Below are positions 38,912 through 47,532 of a stretch of 64,000 nt of DNA, in pieces. The stretch is taken from assembly GCF_029029525.1 (NCBI RefSeq), contig NZ_JAKJSC010000009.1, forward strand, positions 1 to 64,000, written 5' to 3'. The notes below the pieces were generated by a model. That model did no database searches. It was not told where the DNA came from and worked only from the letters and a program-made list of their open reading frames with translations. Every line of letters begins with the position of its first letter. The first letter of the stretch is position 1. The translations under genes were made by a program, and so were the position numbers. The DNA comes from Labilibaculum sp. DW002 (GTDB lineage Bacteria > Bacteroidota > Bacteroidia > Bacteroidales > Marinifilaceae).

Positions 38912-39988
38912 ATGCCACGATATTACATCTTTCTCCTTTGCATGAGCATGGTATGCTTATCCTGCTCAAAAAGTGATAATTTGGAAAATGAAATCATTTC
39001 CGACGCTAATGAATTTATTCGTGGAGTAGACATGTCCTTTTTGCCACAAATGGAAGAAAACGGCGTTTTGTATCGTGATGGAAATAATAATTTAGATGCA
39101 TTGCAAATTTGCAAGAATAATGGAGTGAATACCATTCGCTTGCGAATTTGGCACTCTCCAACGAACAATCACTCCTCTTTACATGAAGTGAAATTGCTTA
39201 GCTCTAGAATTAAAGCATTAGGCTTAAAAGTTTGGCTAACGGTTCATTATTCAGATACCTGGGCCGATCCAGGAAAGCAAGATATTCCGGCAGTATGGAA
39301 GAGTTTGAATTTTGAAAACCTCACGGACAGTGTGTACCATTACACGACTGAGATTATGCAAGAAATTAAGCCCGATTACATTCAAATAGGGAATGAGATC
39401 AACCTCGGTTTTTTACACCCATACGGGGATGGATACAACCATAAAGAACAATTTATAAGCCTACTTGCAAAAGGAATTCAAGCTGTCCGCGATCACAATT
39501 CCAATACGCAAATTATGCTTCATTATGCTGGAATAAATAAGGCCAGTTCTTTCTTTACAGATTTGACTGCGCTCGATTACGATATTATAGCACTCTCTTA
39601 CTACCCTATTTGGCACGGCAAAGATTTAGATCAGTTGGCAACAACTCTTACTAATCTGAACAGTCAGTTTGGTAAAAAAGTACTGATTGCCGAAACGGCT
39701 TACCCTTTTACACTTGAATGGAATGATTGGACTAATAACATTATTGGTTCTAACGACCAATTAATTCCAGAATATCTAGCAAATCCTCAAGGACAAAAAG
39801 ACTTTTTACTAGCTATTCGTAAAGCTTGCAAAGATAACCAAACACTTGGCTTTTGTTATTGGGGTGCTGAATGGATCGCTTTCGATGGACCCGAATCAAA
39901 GAATGGTTCGAGCTGGGAAAACCAAGCTCTATTCGATTTTAACAATACTGCATTGCCAGCTTTTAGGGCGTTTAATGACGAAGAATGA
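38912..39988 (+). CDS. GH53 arabinogalactan endo-beta-1,4-galactanase lipoprotein
   Basis: Starting at ATG 38912 the protein has 358 residues with a lipoprotein signal (MVCLSCSKS, Cys18). The GH53 barrel begins FIRGVDMSFLPQMEENG and carries GVNTIRLRIW, VWLTVHYSDTWADPGKQ, the acid/base Glu162 in YIQIGNEINLG and the nucleophile Glu251 in VLIAETAYPF. GH53 enzymes cut beta-1,4-galactan side chains of pectin; a lipidated form would act at the cell surface. A TTG-started frame from 38888 exists but overlaps the promoter. No SusC/SusD or other glycosidase is nearby, so this is an orphan enzyme rather than part of a utilisation locus. Confidence 0.9.
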   Translation: MPRYYIFLLCMSMVCLSCSKSDNLENEIISDANEFIRGVDMSFLPQMEENGVLYRDGNNNLDALQICKNNGVNTIRLRIWHSPTNNHSSLHEVKLLSSRIKALGLKVWLTVHYSDTWADPGKQDIPAVWKSLNFENLTDSVYHYTTEIMQEIKPDYIQIGNEINLGFLHPYGDGYNHKEQFISLLAKGIQAVRDHNSNTQIMLHYAGINKASSFFTDLTALDYDIIALSYYPIWHGKDLDQLATTLTNLNSQFGKKVLIAETAYPFTLEWNDWTNNIIGSNDQLIPEYLANPQGQKDFLLAIRKACKDNQTLGFCYWGAEWIAFDGPESKNGSSWENQALFDFNNTALPAFRAFNDEE

Positions 39989-40136
39989 GATTCTCATTCA
40001 TTAATATCCTACTTATCTAATAGACAAAATTATTTGAAATGTAATTCATAAATTCCACTTTCATTAGTTCCATAATTATTGATTAATTTTGATCCCATTC
40101 AGATAAAAAATCAAATAAATTATCTAAAAAAACAAC

Positions 40137-40883
40137 ATGAGAAATAAGTTAAGATTGATAGTTGAAGATAATACAAGCCATTTAGGTAGAATCTTTGATT
40201 ATTTTATTCAAACGCTAATTTTACTCTCTCTAATTGCCTTCTCGATTGAGACACTTCCAAACAACAGTTTAGAAACTAAAAACATCTTATCTCTAATAGA
40301 AATTACTTGTGTGAGTATTTTTTCCGTTGAGTATATACTTAGAATATTTGTCGCCAAAAAACCTTTACAATACATTTTTAGTTTTTATGGAATAATTGAT
40401 CTCCTTGCTATACTGCCTTTTTATTTAAGAGCTGCCATTGACTTAAGAGCACTAAGAGCATTTAGGATTTTTAGAATCTTTCGAGCTTTAAAATTAATTC
40501 GATACAATAGAGCGCTGCGCAGGTTTCATATTGCTGCTAAAATCGTTAAAGAAGAAATTGTTCTATTTTTTATTGTAACTGGAATTTTAATATTCCTTAC
40601 TGCTTCTGGAATATACTTCTTTGAAAATGAAGCACAACCTGATGTATTCAGTTCAATATTTAGCAGTTTTTGGTGGGCAATTGTTACTCTAACCACAGTT
40701 GGTTACGGTGACATTGTACCAATAACACTAGGAGGTAAAATATTTACTTTTTTCGTATTGATAATTGGAATTGGAGTTGTTACCGTACCAGCTGGTCTTG
40801 TTGCAACTGCCCTGACAAAAGCCAGAGTATTAGAAGAGGAAGAAATTAATAAAAAAGCCCCACACAAAGTGCAGGGCAGGTAA
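40137..40883 (+). CDS. Voltage-gated potassium channel (6TM ion transporter)
   Basis: The 248-residue protein has six transmembrane segments: S1 (~22-40), S2 (~50-70), S3 (~78-97), an Arg-rich S4 (LRALRAFRIFRIFRALKLIRY, quoted in part as RALRAFRIFRIFRALKL), S5 (~140-160), a pore loop with the K+ selectivity filter TVGYGD (187-192), and S6 (~200-225). This is a Kv/KvAP-type channel. A -7-like TAATTTTG at 40083-40090 lies upstream. The last codons (KKAPHKVQGR) are encoded by the hairpin that terminates the opposing gene, so the 3' ends overlap functionally. Confidence 0.92.
   Translation: MRNKLRLIVEDNTSHLGRIFDYFIQTLILLSLIAFSIETLPNNSLETKNILSLIEITCVSIFSVEYILRIFVAKKPLQYIFSFYGIIDLLAILPFYLRAAIDLRALRAFRIFRIFRALKLIRYNRALRRFHIAAKIVKEEIVLFFIVTGILIFLTASGIYFFENEAQPDVFSSIFSSFWWAIVTLTTVGYGDIVPITLGGKIFTFFVLIIGIGVVTVPAGLVATALTKARVLEEEEINKKAPHKVQGR
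40851..40877 (-). terminator. Intrinsic terminator of the sigma/OMP operon, inside the K+ channel 3' end
   Basis: On the minus strand GCCCTGCAC-TTT-GTGTGGGGC forms a 9-bp stem with two G-T pairs followed by TTTTTT (40856-40851). It lies within the last codons of the convergent K+ channel gene. Confidence 0.75.
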
Positions 40884-40937
40884 TTAGTAGGTAAATGAAC
40901 CCCGTATGCGGTTCGGTATTAAAAAACTATATTCCCT

Positions 40938-42410
40938 TTAAAAATCGTATCGAATACCCGTAAATATGCCAATAGAATAAGGCTTGTACTGGTACTGATT
41001 ACTTTTATTTATTGAGTTCAGATAATATTTCATAGATGGTTCCAGGCCAATTTGTAATTTTGGACTCAATCGGTATTCCAAACCAAAGCTAAATTGCGAA
41101 CTAAAATTCGTGGTTCGAATACCATCTATTTCTCCTATTTTCCGATTTCCTTCCGACTGATCGTAAACACCATTTCCAACAATCAAATTAGCGCTTAAGC
41201 CTCCAGATACAAACATGCCTACCCTTTTCTGCACCAAATTGTAACGCATTAAAAACGGTATTTCAATAGACTTAAAAGTTTGAATTAGGTAATCGGATGA
41301 AACATAGCTGCTGGTATATTCATTCATAGCAGCATCCTTTGCGTTTCCAGCACTCAATTTAATTGCTCCGGCCGATGTCTGAGCTGGGTAAACTGCAACT
41401 CTCTCCATATTTTCTTCTCCTGATAAAGGAGCATCAGCATAAAGTAAACCACCGCCACCACCCGAACTCATGTCCTGACCAAAACGGTTGTACACGATTC
41501 CTGTTTGAAAAGCTATTTTCTCATTCATTGCATAATTTACCTTCGCTCCCCCACCAACACTCCAAATTCCTTTTTCGGTGTTACTTCCTTTACTATCTCC
41601 CGAATAGGAAGAAAAACTAGAAGAAACTTGACCGATTACAGACCATCTATTTTCTTTAATCTCCTTTTGTTTTAGCTGTTCAATAGCCAATAAGTTCTTC
41701 TGTATTTGTATTTCATCCGCTAAAAGCGATAAAGAAGGTTCTTGCTGAAACTGGCTTGTATTTGGCAACAATTGTGTTGGCAAATCGAAATCGGTATTTG
41801 CAAGCACAAAGGATTCTTCTGAATTGGCGAGTAGTTTAACAAACTCACGATCTAAAAAGGATGGATTCTTATTCTCCTTCTTTGAAGCTATCAAGGCTTC
41901 AAAAGAGTTCGTATTAGAACTAATAAATTTCCCCTGATTCCTACTCTCAGCATTTGCCGATAAATGAACATCATTTTTATTTTCTCGTAATTCTGCCTCA
42001 ATATTTCTTGCAGCCAATTCCTCTTTTCTGCTCTCATCAGCAAGCCTTTCCACATTATTTTTATTGCTGATATTGCTTTCCTTTTCTACGCTTGCACCAT
42101 TAAGCTGATCGACTTGTTTGTTATTCGTATTTGCTTCGCTTTTTCCTTCATTAGAAATGGTATTTTCCGTTAGTGTTTCCAATTGCATATTGTAATTAGG
42201 CTGATCGGTAAGGTAGCGATTCCCAATTGCCAACAACAAAAGAATAGATGCTGCAAGTCCAGTCCAGATATAAATAGCGAACAATCTTCTTTTTTTAGCA
42301 GCAAGCATTTGGCCGCTTACCCCTTCCCAAACTTTCGGATTGGGTGGAACAGACAGATTTTTTAATCCATCAGCAAAAAGACCATCGATATGTTTGTTAT
42401 CATTTAGCAT
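40938..42410 (-). CDS. Membrane-anchored sigma-factor partner with C-terminal outer-membrane-barrel-like domain
   Basis: The 490-residue protein has a cytosolic N-terminus (~1-40, IDGLFADGLKNLSVPPNPKVWEG), one transmembrane helix (~42-64), a long Asn/Glu/Lys/Ser-rich low-complexity periplasmic linker (~70-240), and a C-terminal ~210-residue beta-strand domain (ENRWSVIGQVSSSFSSYSG to PYSIGIFTGIRYDF) like the porin/OMP_b-brl family. Its start overlaps the ECF sigma gene by 7 bp. The layout suggests an anti-sigma-like membrane partner, but no zinc or classical anti-sigma motif is visible. A barrel-type domain joined to an inner-membrane helix is odd: it may span the periplasm or be a non-inserted barrel. 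A terminator follows at 40877-40851. Confidence 0.75.
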   Translation of the reverse strand: MLNDNKHIDGLFADGLKNLSVPPNPKVWEGVSGQMLAAKKRRLFAIYIWTGLAASILLLLAIGNRYLTDQPNYNMQLETLTENTISNEGKSEANTNNKQVDQLNGASVEKESNISNKNNVERLADESRKEELAARNIEAELRENKNDVHLSANAESRNQGKFISSNTNSFEALIASKKENKNPSFLDREFVKLLANSEESFVLANTDFDLPTQLLPNTSQFQQEPSLSLLADEIQIQKNLLAIEQLKQKEIKENRWSVIGQVSSSFSSYSGDSKGSNTEKGIWSVGGGAKVNYAMNEKIAFQTGIVYNRFGQDMSSGGGGGLLYADAPLSGEENMERVAVYPAQTSAGAIKLSAGNAKDAAMNEYTSSYVSSDYLIQTFKSIEIPFLMRYNLVQKRVGMFVSGGLSANLIVGNGVYDQSEGNRKIGEIDGIRTTNFSSQFSFGLEYRLSPKLQIGLEPSMKYYLNSINKSNQYQYKPYSIGIFTGIRYDF

Positions 42411-42967
42411 ACACGTAAATTGTTCTGTTTCACCTCCAAATATTCTTTTACTTTTTGTTTTAAGATTGCTCTTCCTCTTGCCAAATTCGATTTCGATGTG
42501 CCAACTGTAATTTCCATTACTTCGGCAATTTCGTTGTGCGGATAGCCATCTAAAACATACAAGCTAAACACCATTCGATACCGATCAGGTAATTCTTGTA
42601 CCATTTTCAATAAAATATCAATGGAAATCTCCGATTCTGCATAATTTTCATCCTCTTCATCTTCAATATCTACAACTTCCTCTACAAGTTGAATTTTCTT
42701 TTCTTGTCGAAATTTAGCTAAGGCTGTGTTCACCATCACTCTTCTCATCCAACCCTCAAAGGAACCTTTAAACTGATAAGATTTCACATTCTGAAAAATC
42801 TTAATAAAGCCATCTTGAAGCGTATCTTCTGCCTCTGCCAAATCTTTAGAATAGCGCAAGCATACCCCTAACATTTTAGGAGCAAACGTTACATAAAGGA
42901 GTTCTTGAGCTTTCGCCTTTCCTTTAATGCAATCCTTTATGATTTTGTCTAATTGACGGCTTTCCAA
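42404..42967 (-). CDS. ECF-type RNA polymerase sigma factor
   Basis: The 187-residue protein has sigma region 2 (~25-95: YSKDLAEAEDTLQDGFIKIF, FEGWMRRVMVNTALAKFR) and region 4 (~120-175: LPDRYRMVFSLYVLDGYPHNEIAEVM and the helix-turn-helix VGTSKSNLARGRAILKQ). An acidic segment (VVDIEDEEDENYAESE) links them. It is the first gene of a two-gene operon with the membrane partner above, a common ECF arrangement in Bacteroidota. A TAATTTTG -7 element (43042-43035, minus) lies about 70 bp upstream. Confidence 0.93.
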   Translation of the reverse strand: MESRQLDKIIKDCIKGKAKAQELLYVTFAPKMLGVCLRYSKDLAEAEDTLQDGFIKIFQNVKSYQFKGSFEGWMRRVMVNTALAKFRQEKKIQLVEEVVDIEDEEDENYAESEISIDILLKMVQELPDRYRMVFSLYVLDGYPHNEIAEVMEITVGTSKSNLARGRAILKQKVKEYLEVKQNNLRVC

Positions 42968-43034
42968 CTTATTTTTAACTTTTAAGGCAAAACAGATTTA
43001 CCTATTAGTTGCATCTATTGTGAATGGGTTGCGT

Positions 43035-43042
43035 CAAAATTA
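43035..43042 (-). promoter_or_regulatory. Candidate -7 element of the ECF sigma operon
   Basis: On the minus strand TAATTTTG matches TAnnTTTG, about 68 bp before the ATG; the -33 region is not a clean match. Confidence 0.5.
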
Positions 43043-43172
43043 CAGTTTTTTCATCAACTTTATTAAAAAAGAACAAAGACCATAATTTTCAGCTATTTGA
43101 AAGCAACCAATTCCAATAACCTTCATCAATCGGATAAATCAATAATTACTATTAATTTATATTTTAAGAAAA

Positions 43173-43886
43173 ATGAAGCGTTTAAAATTTATTCTACTAG
43201 CAGTATTTTCTATTTCAAGTTTAATTTCGTGTGATAATGATGATTTCCAGGATCCTGTTTTCCAAGCAGCTGTAGATATCTATGTTCGCTCAGTAAAAAT
43301 TGGAGAAGAAGTTGTTCATGCGCCCGTAATCTACACTTACTCTAACTTGGCATTGTTTTCCTCATCGGTTACGTTCAAAGGTGAAACGACTCCTCGTTAC
43401 GATCTTGATGATACTTTTGAAGGTAGCAGCAGATTACGAAGTGTTCCTTTAAGTTCCGATTTTACAACTACCGATGTTGAGAATGGTATTTATGAATTCG
43501 AAATCACCTCAACAGGTAACGAGGTATTAAAACTGAAAGATGAATTGCTAGAAGAAAGAATGGAAGTAGTGAACATTACAGAATTCACCTATGATAGTGA
43601 CACACATGAGTTTGACATTACATGGGATGAGATTGAAAAAGCAGATGTTTACCAGGTAAAATTAACATCAGCAATTGACAAAAATCGCATTTTCATATCT
43701 GCAGGATTAACAAGTAATACATACAATTTTAAACCCGGCAAGAGTGGATGGTTAGCAAACTTTACCCCAGAAAAAGGAGCAAGCTACACACTTGCCGTTT
43801 GTGCCTACATGTTCGAATCGGAAACGGCAACAAGTGGTTACGATATCAACCACGAAACGATTGAATATAAAACCATCATTTGGTAG
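43173..43886 (+). CDS. Lipoprotein with Fn3-like region, unknown function
   Basis: The 237-residue protein has a lipoprotein signal (SLISCDND, Cys ~20). The C-terminal ~100 residues (ITEFTYDSDTHEFDITWDEIEKADVYQVKL, quoted here as ITWDEIEKADVYQVKL) resemble a fibronectin type III strand pattern, with a final AVCAYMFESE. No family is recognised for the N-terminal part. It is monocistronic with a strong terminator at 43895-43928. It is divergent from the ECF operon, so a regulatory link is possible but unsupported. Confidence 0.7.
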   Translation: MKRLKFILLAVFSISSLISCDNDDFQDPVFQAAVDIYVRSVKIGEEVVHAPVIYTYSNLALFSSSVTFKGETTPRYDLDDTFEGSSRLRSVPLSSDFTTTDVENGIYEFEITSTGNEVLKLKDELLEERMEVVNITEFTYDSDTHEFDITWDEIEKADVYQVKLTSAIDKNRIFISAGLTSNTYNFKPGKSGWLANFTPEKGASYTLAVCAYMFESETATSGYDINHETIEYKTIIW

Positions 43887-43894
43887 TAAACAAA

Positions 43895-43928
43895 AAATCT
43901 CGCCTTCCAAAATTGGAGGCGAGATTTA
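43895..43928. terminator. Bidirectional intrinsic terminator
   Basis: AAATCTCGCCTTCCA and TGGAGGCGAGATTT pair around AAAT, with A/T tracts on both sides. It serves the lipoprotein gene and the convergent glycerol cluster. Confidence 0.88.
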
Positions 43929-44004
43929 ATCGTTGATCGTTAATTAATCTATGAACGTGAATTAAATCGAGAAACAAAATTTAGATTTAATTCAGAGCAT
44001 ATAT

Positions 44005-44727
44005 TTAGAATCCTATTCCTAAGATCAAGTTTGCTGTTTCTGCTTGTGGGTTAATACCAATCTTAGCCCATGCATTTAAAGCAAAATTATCGTTTATTTT
44101 GATTTCTCTTGTTGCAGTTGCTCCAATGTTTACGAAACCAACGCTTTTTCCGTATACCTGATTTTCGAATGGGTTAAGACCTGCGAATAATGATACAGTT
44201 TCTCCACCAATTTTTACAGGGTATCCAAACTCAACGTAAGTTGAATAGTTCTGTTTTCCTTCTTCATCTAAATCGCGACCATAAAGCATAGTAGCTACAG
44301 TAACACTCATAGGAAATTGCTCAGTAAAATAGAAATTAAAAGCTGCATCAATTAAGTGATTTGTAGTTTTTCTATCTAAATCTAAATAGTTGTAATCGTC
44401 GATAGAAGCTCTGTCTCTGTTTGCAAATAAATCCCAAACTGCAACATTAAAATGATCGCTAAATTTGTATCCTACATGGAAATCAAACTCTGAATAAGTA
44501 TTATCGAATGCATATCCACCCCAAGCTCCAAATGTGAAGTTTTCGTTTGTATAAGCAAGATCCATTTCGAAGTTCGCTGTATTACTTACCATGATACCTC
44601 TCCAGTAGTGACGAGTAGTTACCGATGGGCTAACTGTTACTTTTCCTTGTGCGTTAACTGAAACATTAGAAGCCATGATAATAATCAAAACTAGTAATGT
44701 GGTTATTTTAAATGTAATTTTTTTCAT
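44005..44727 (-). CDS. Outer membrane beta-barrel protein of the glycerol cluster
   Basis: The 240-residue protein has a signal peptide (1-26, cleavage after VNAQG) and a mature part of alternating barrel strands, including TRHYWRGIMVS near the N-terminus, DFHVGYKFSDHFNVAVWD and a C-terminal ANLILGIGF ending in Phe as outer membrane barrels do. The YWRGI motif resembles TorF-like putative porins. It is the last gene of the glp cluster, 87 bp after glpF, with an inverted repeat between (44751-44781). Because inner-membrane uptake is by GlpF, it is a good candidate for the outer membrane glycerol channel; this is inference from position. Confidence 0.78.
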   Translation of the reverse strand: MKKITFKITTLLVLIIIMASNVSVNAQGKVTVSPSVTTRHYWRGIMVSNTANFEMDLAYTNENFTFGAWGGYAFDNTYSEFDFHVGYKFSDHFNVAVWDLFANRDRASIDDYNYLDLDRKTTNHLIDAAFNFYFTEQFPMSVTVATMLYGRDLDEEGKQNYSTYVEFGYPVKIGGETVSLFAGLNPFENQVYGKSVGFVNIGATATREIKINDNFALNAWAKIGINPQAETANLILGIGF

Positions 44728-44750
44728 CTTTATTTAAATTAGATTCTGAT

Positions 44751-44781
44751 GAGATTTGGATTACATGCGAACCCAAATCTC
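44751..44781 (-). repeat. Inverted repeat between glpF and the OMP gene
   Basis: GAGATTTGG (44751-44759) and CCAAATCTC (44773-44781) are perfect inverted arms. There is no T-tract, so it is more likely an mRNA processing or stabilising hairpin than a terminator. Confidence 0.6.
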
Positions 44782-44814
44782 AATAGATAGGTTAATTTTT
44801 GTAGTGGCAATTTA

Positions 44815-45549
44815 TTATAAGAACATAAAAAGTGCCGCTGCTATAACTGCTCCAGCAATTGGTGCAACAATAGGAATTAAAGAATATCCCCAGTCACTTG
44901 TTCCTTTGTTATCCATAGGAAGAATAGCGTGCATAATTCTTGGACCTAAATCTCTTGCTGGGTTAATTGCATATCCAGTAGTTCCACCTAAAGAAAGACC
45001 AATAGCAACAACTAATAAAGCAACAGGTAAAGCACCTAAAGTTCCCAAACCAATCTTAGCACCTTCTACGCCTGCACCTTCAAACGAAGGACCTGCTAAA
45101 TAAAAGATTACAAACATCAATACAAATGCTCCAATAACCTCGCTAATTGCGTTACTTCCTAAGTTTCTGATAGCTGGACCTGTAGAGAAACAAGCTAGTT
45201 TAGCTCCACCGTCTTCAGTTGAATTGAAATGATCGCGATACATTAACCATACAAGGAATGCTCCCATAGCTGCTCCTAACATTTGAGCTGCAATAAATAG
45301 ACCTACTTTTGACCATGCAAACATACCTGCTACAGCTAAACCAATAGTTACTGCTGGGTTAATGTGTGCTCCTGAAACTGGACCTGCAACAGCAACACCT
45401 GTAAATACAGCTAGTCCCCATCCCATTGTGATTACGATCCAACCACTATTATTTCCTTTTGTTTTATTTAATACTACGTTTGCTACAACTCCGTTACCAA
45501 GTAAAATAAGTAGCATTGTTCCTAAAAATTCTGCAATAAACTCACTCAT
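44815..45549 (-). CDS. glpF: Glycerol facilitator (aquaglyceroporin)
   Basis: The 244-residue protein has six transmembrane helices and the two NPA half-helices: HINPAVTIG (~65-73) and INPARDLGPR (~195-204). The Asp after the second NPA (NPARD) is the marker of glycerol-conducting rather than water-only channels. It lies 111 bp after glpK1, which traps incoming glycerol as glycerol 3-phosphate. An inverted repeat (45590-45634) separates the two genes. Length is close to E. coli GlpF (281) minus tails. Confidence 0.95.
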   Translation of the reverse strand: MSEFIAEFLGTMLLILLGNGVVANVVLNKTKGNNSGWIVITMGWGLAVFTGVAVAGPVSGAHINPAVTIGLAVAGMFAWSKVGLFIAAQMLGAAMGAFLVWLMYRDHFNSTEDGGAKLACFSTGPAIRNLGSNAISEVIGAFVLMFVIFYLAGPSFEGAGVEGAKIGLGTLGALPVALLVVAIGLSLGGTTGYAINPARDLGPRIMHAILPMDNKGTSDWGYSLIPIVAPIAGAVIAAALFMFL

Positions 45550-45589
45550 GACATTAGATTTTTTACGGTTTTTATTTAAATAAATAAAC

Positions 45590-45634
45590 GCCAGATAGTT
45601 TCATCTTCTCAAATCAATCCATCACCTATCTGGC
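45590..45634 (-). repeat. Inverted repeat between glpK1 and glpF
   Basis: GCCAGATAG (45590-45598) and CTATCTGGC (45626-45634) are perfect 9-bp arms around a 27-nt loop, extendable by three positions with one mismatch. On the minus strand it is followed by GTTTATTTATTT, so it could act as a partial terminator reducing glpF relative to glpK. Confidence 0.6.
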
Positions 45635-45660
45635 ATTCTATCAAATAGTTTTGTTATTAA

Positions 45661-47160
45661 TTATGCGTCTATATCCCAGTTCTTTGAACGACCTAGAGCC
45701 TTATCCCATCCGGTAAGTAATCTCTTCGCTTCGTCTTCTGGCATTGTTGGCTCGAATTTCTTATCCATTTGCCACTGTTCTTTGATATCTTCAACACCAT
45801 CCCAATATCCAACAGCTAAGCCAGCAAGGTAAGCTGCTCCTAAAGCTGTTGTTTCAAGAATTTTAGGCCTATATACTGGCATATCAAGTATATCTGATTG
45901 GAATTGCATCAACAAATCATTAATAGCTGCTCCACCATCAACACGTAATTCTCTAATCTCAATACCAGCATCAGCTTCCATAGCTTTTAATACATCCGTA
46001 ACCTGAAAAGCAATTCCTTCTAAAGCAGCTCTGGCAATATGTGCTGCTGTTGAACCACGAGTTAAGCCTACAATTGTTCCTCTGGCATACTGATCCCAAT
46101 GTGGAGCTCCTAAACCTGTAAGAGCAGGAACCATAAATACGCCACCATTATCTTGAACCGAACTTGCTAATGCCTCTACATCTGCAGAAGACTTAATGAT
46201 ACCTAAACCATCGCGCAACCATTGCACAATAGCACCTCCCATAAAAATACTCCCCTCAAGACAATATGTGGTTTCACCATTAATTTGCCAACCAATGGTC
46301 GTTAACAAATTATTTTTAGATTTTACAGGCTTATTTCCTGTATTACAAAGCATAAAACAACCTGTTCCATATGTATTCTTAACCGCTCCCGGCTCAATAC
46401 ACATTTGCCCAAAAGTTGCTGCTTGCTGGTCACCTGCAATTCCGGAGATAGGTACTGAGTGCGCAAAAAGAGTTGTTACAGTATGTCCATATACTTCTGA
46501 TGATGATTTTACTTCAGGAAGCATACTCTTTGGAATATTAAGAAGTTCTAACATTTCAATATCCCACTCTAACGTCTTTATATTATATAATAAAGTTCGA
46601 CTTGCATTAGAAACGTCTGTTACATGAACTTTACCTTGTGTTAATTTCCAAATTAACCAGGAGTCGATTGTTCCAAAAGCTAACTTACCAGCCTCTGCTT
46701 TTTCTCGGGCTCCTTCTACATTATCGAGAATCCACTTTACTTTCGTTCCTGAAAAATAAGAATCGATAATCAGACCTGTCTTATCCTGAATCATATCAGC
46801 ATGACCATTAGCCCTTAATTCGTCACAATATTTTGAAGTACGACGATCTTGCCATACAATAGCATTATATATAGGTTGGCTAGTTTCACGATCCCAAACG
46901 ACTGTCGTTTCTCTTTGATTGGTAATACCTATACCAGCAATGTTTAAACCATTAGCATCAGCGCTCATAATAGCTTCAGCTGCAACACCGGCTTGTGTCG
47001 ACCAAATTTCATTAGCATCGTGCTCAACCCATCCTGGTTTAGGGAATATTTGGGTCAATTCTTTTTGAGCAGAACTAACGACCTCACCTTTTTTATTGAA
47101 AATAATTGCTCTCGAACTTGTTGTTCCTTGATCTAATGACAGAATAAACTTATTTTTCAT
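45661..47160 (-). CDS. glpK: Glycerol kinase, copy 1
   Basis: The 499-residue FGGY-family kinase has the N-terminal phosphate-binding loop [14 protein letters not shown] (~7-20), [10 protein letters not shown], the glycerol-contacting [11 protein letters not shown] (~81-91), catalytic Asp in [12 protein letters not shown] (~240), and the C-terminal FGGY segment [19 protein letters not shown]. It converts glycerol + ATP to glycerol 3-phosphate. Length matches E. coli GlpK (502). It sits between glpD and glpF in a shared direction. A second kinase gene at 49651 is clearly paralogous; this copy is the one linked to glpF. Confidence 0.97.
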   Translation of the reverse strand: MKNKFILSLDQGTTSSRAIIFNKKGEVVSSAQKELTQIFPKPGWVEHDANEIWSTQAGVAAEAIMSADANGLNIAGIGITNQRETTVVWDRETSQPIYNAIVWQDRRTSKYCDELRANGHADMIQDKTGLIIDSYFSGTKVKWILDNVEGAREKAEAGKLAFGTIDSWLIWKLTQGKVHVTDVSNASRTLLYNIKTLEWDIEMLELLNIPKSMLPEVKSSSEVYGHTVTTLFAHSVPISGIAGDQQAATFGQMCIEPGAVKNTYGTGCFMLCNTGNKPVKSKNNLLTTIGWQINGETTYCLEGSIFMGGAIVQWLRDGLGIIKSSADVEALASSVQDNGGVFMVPALTGLGAPHWDQYARGTIVGLTRGSTAAHIARAALEGIAFQVTDVLKAMEADAGIEIRELRVDGGAAINDLLMQFQSDILDMPVYRPKILETTALGAAYLAGLAVGYWDGVEDIKEQWQMDKKFEPTMPEDEAKRLLTGWDKALGRSKNWDIDA

Positions 47161-47532
47161 TTGAAGTTTAATTTTGGGTTATTGTGGTATTTAAATTTTT
47201 ATATATTTCTCTTTCTTTCCTTCTCAATTCACAAGATGTAAACGATTGCAAGAAATGTTTAAAAAAAATCTCTTCTAAGATCTTACCAACTTCAACATGT
47301 ATATCTCTCTGAAAAGTAAAACTTTTCTGATCTTTTTTAGAGGATGGAAGATAGGTGACTCTACACACCTATCTTCCTGGTGTAAAATGTAAGTTGATTT
47401 GCGCTGAGCTAATTTTGTGCCAAAAACTAACCGATTAATATTATTAAACTAACAATTATCCTAGTACTATAATCATTCCCGAAGTACTAACTTCCATTGC
47501 TAAACCTCATTGCAAATCAACCTGCAAACAAA
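47161..47532. other. Intergenic region between glpD and glpK1
   Basis: This 372-bp gap contains a perfect 12-bp inverted repeat (47346-47377), a GAAGTACTAACTTCC element (47481-47495) related to a palindrome upstream of glpD, and distant inverted copies of GTTGATTTGC (47393-47402, 47512-47521). A 66-codon frame at 47168-47368 has no protein-like features. Confidence 0.6.
47346..47377 (-). repeat. Perfect 12-bp inverted repeat after glpD
   Basis: GGAAGATAGGTG and CACCTATCTTCC are perfect arms around ACTCTACA. Neither side has an immediate T-tract, although a short A/T run follows some 6 nt away on the minus strand. It lies 156 bp after the glpD stop and could reduce read-through into glpK1. 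Confidence 0.7.

Noticed and set aside
39976-40000. Palindrome GAATGAGATTCTCATTC at the GH53 stop codon
   Set aside because: The single-base centre and lack of a T-tract make it a poor terminator; no second copy supports an operator role.
47168-47368. 66-residue minus-strand ORF between glpD and glpK1
   Set aside because: It overlaps the strong inverted repeat, has no recognisable features and no good start context; treated as non-coding leader.
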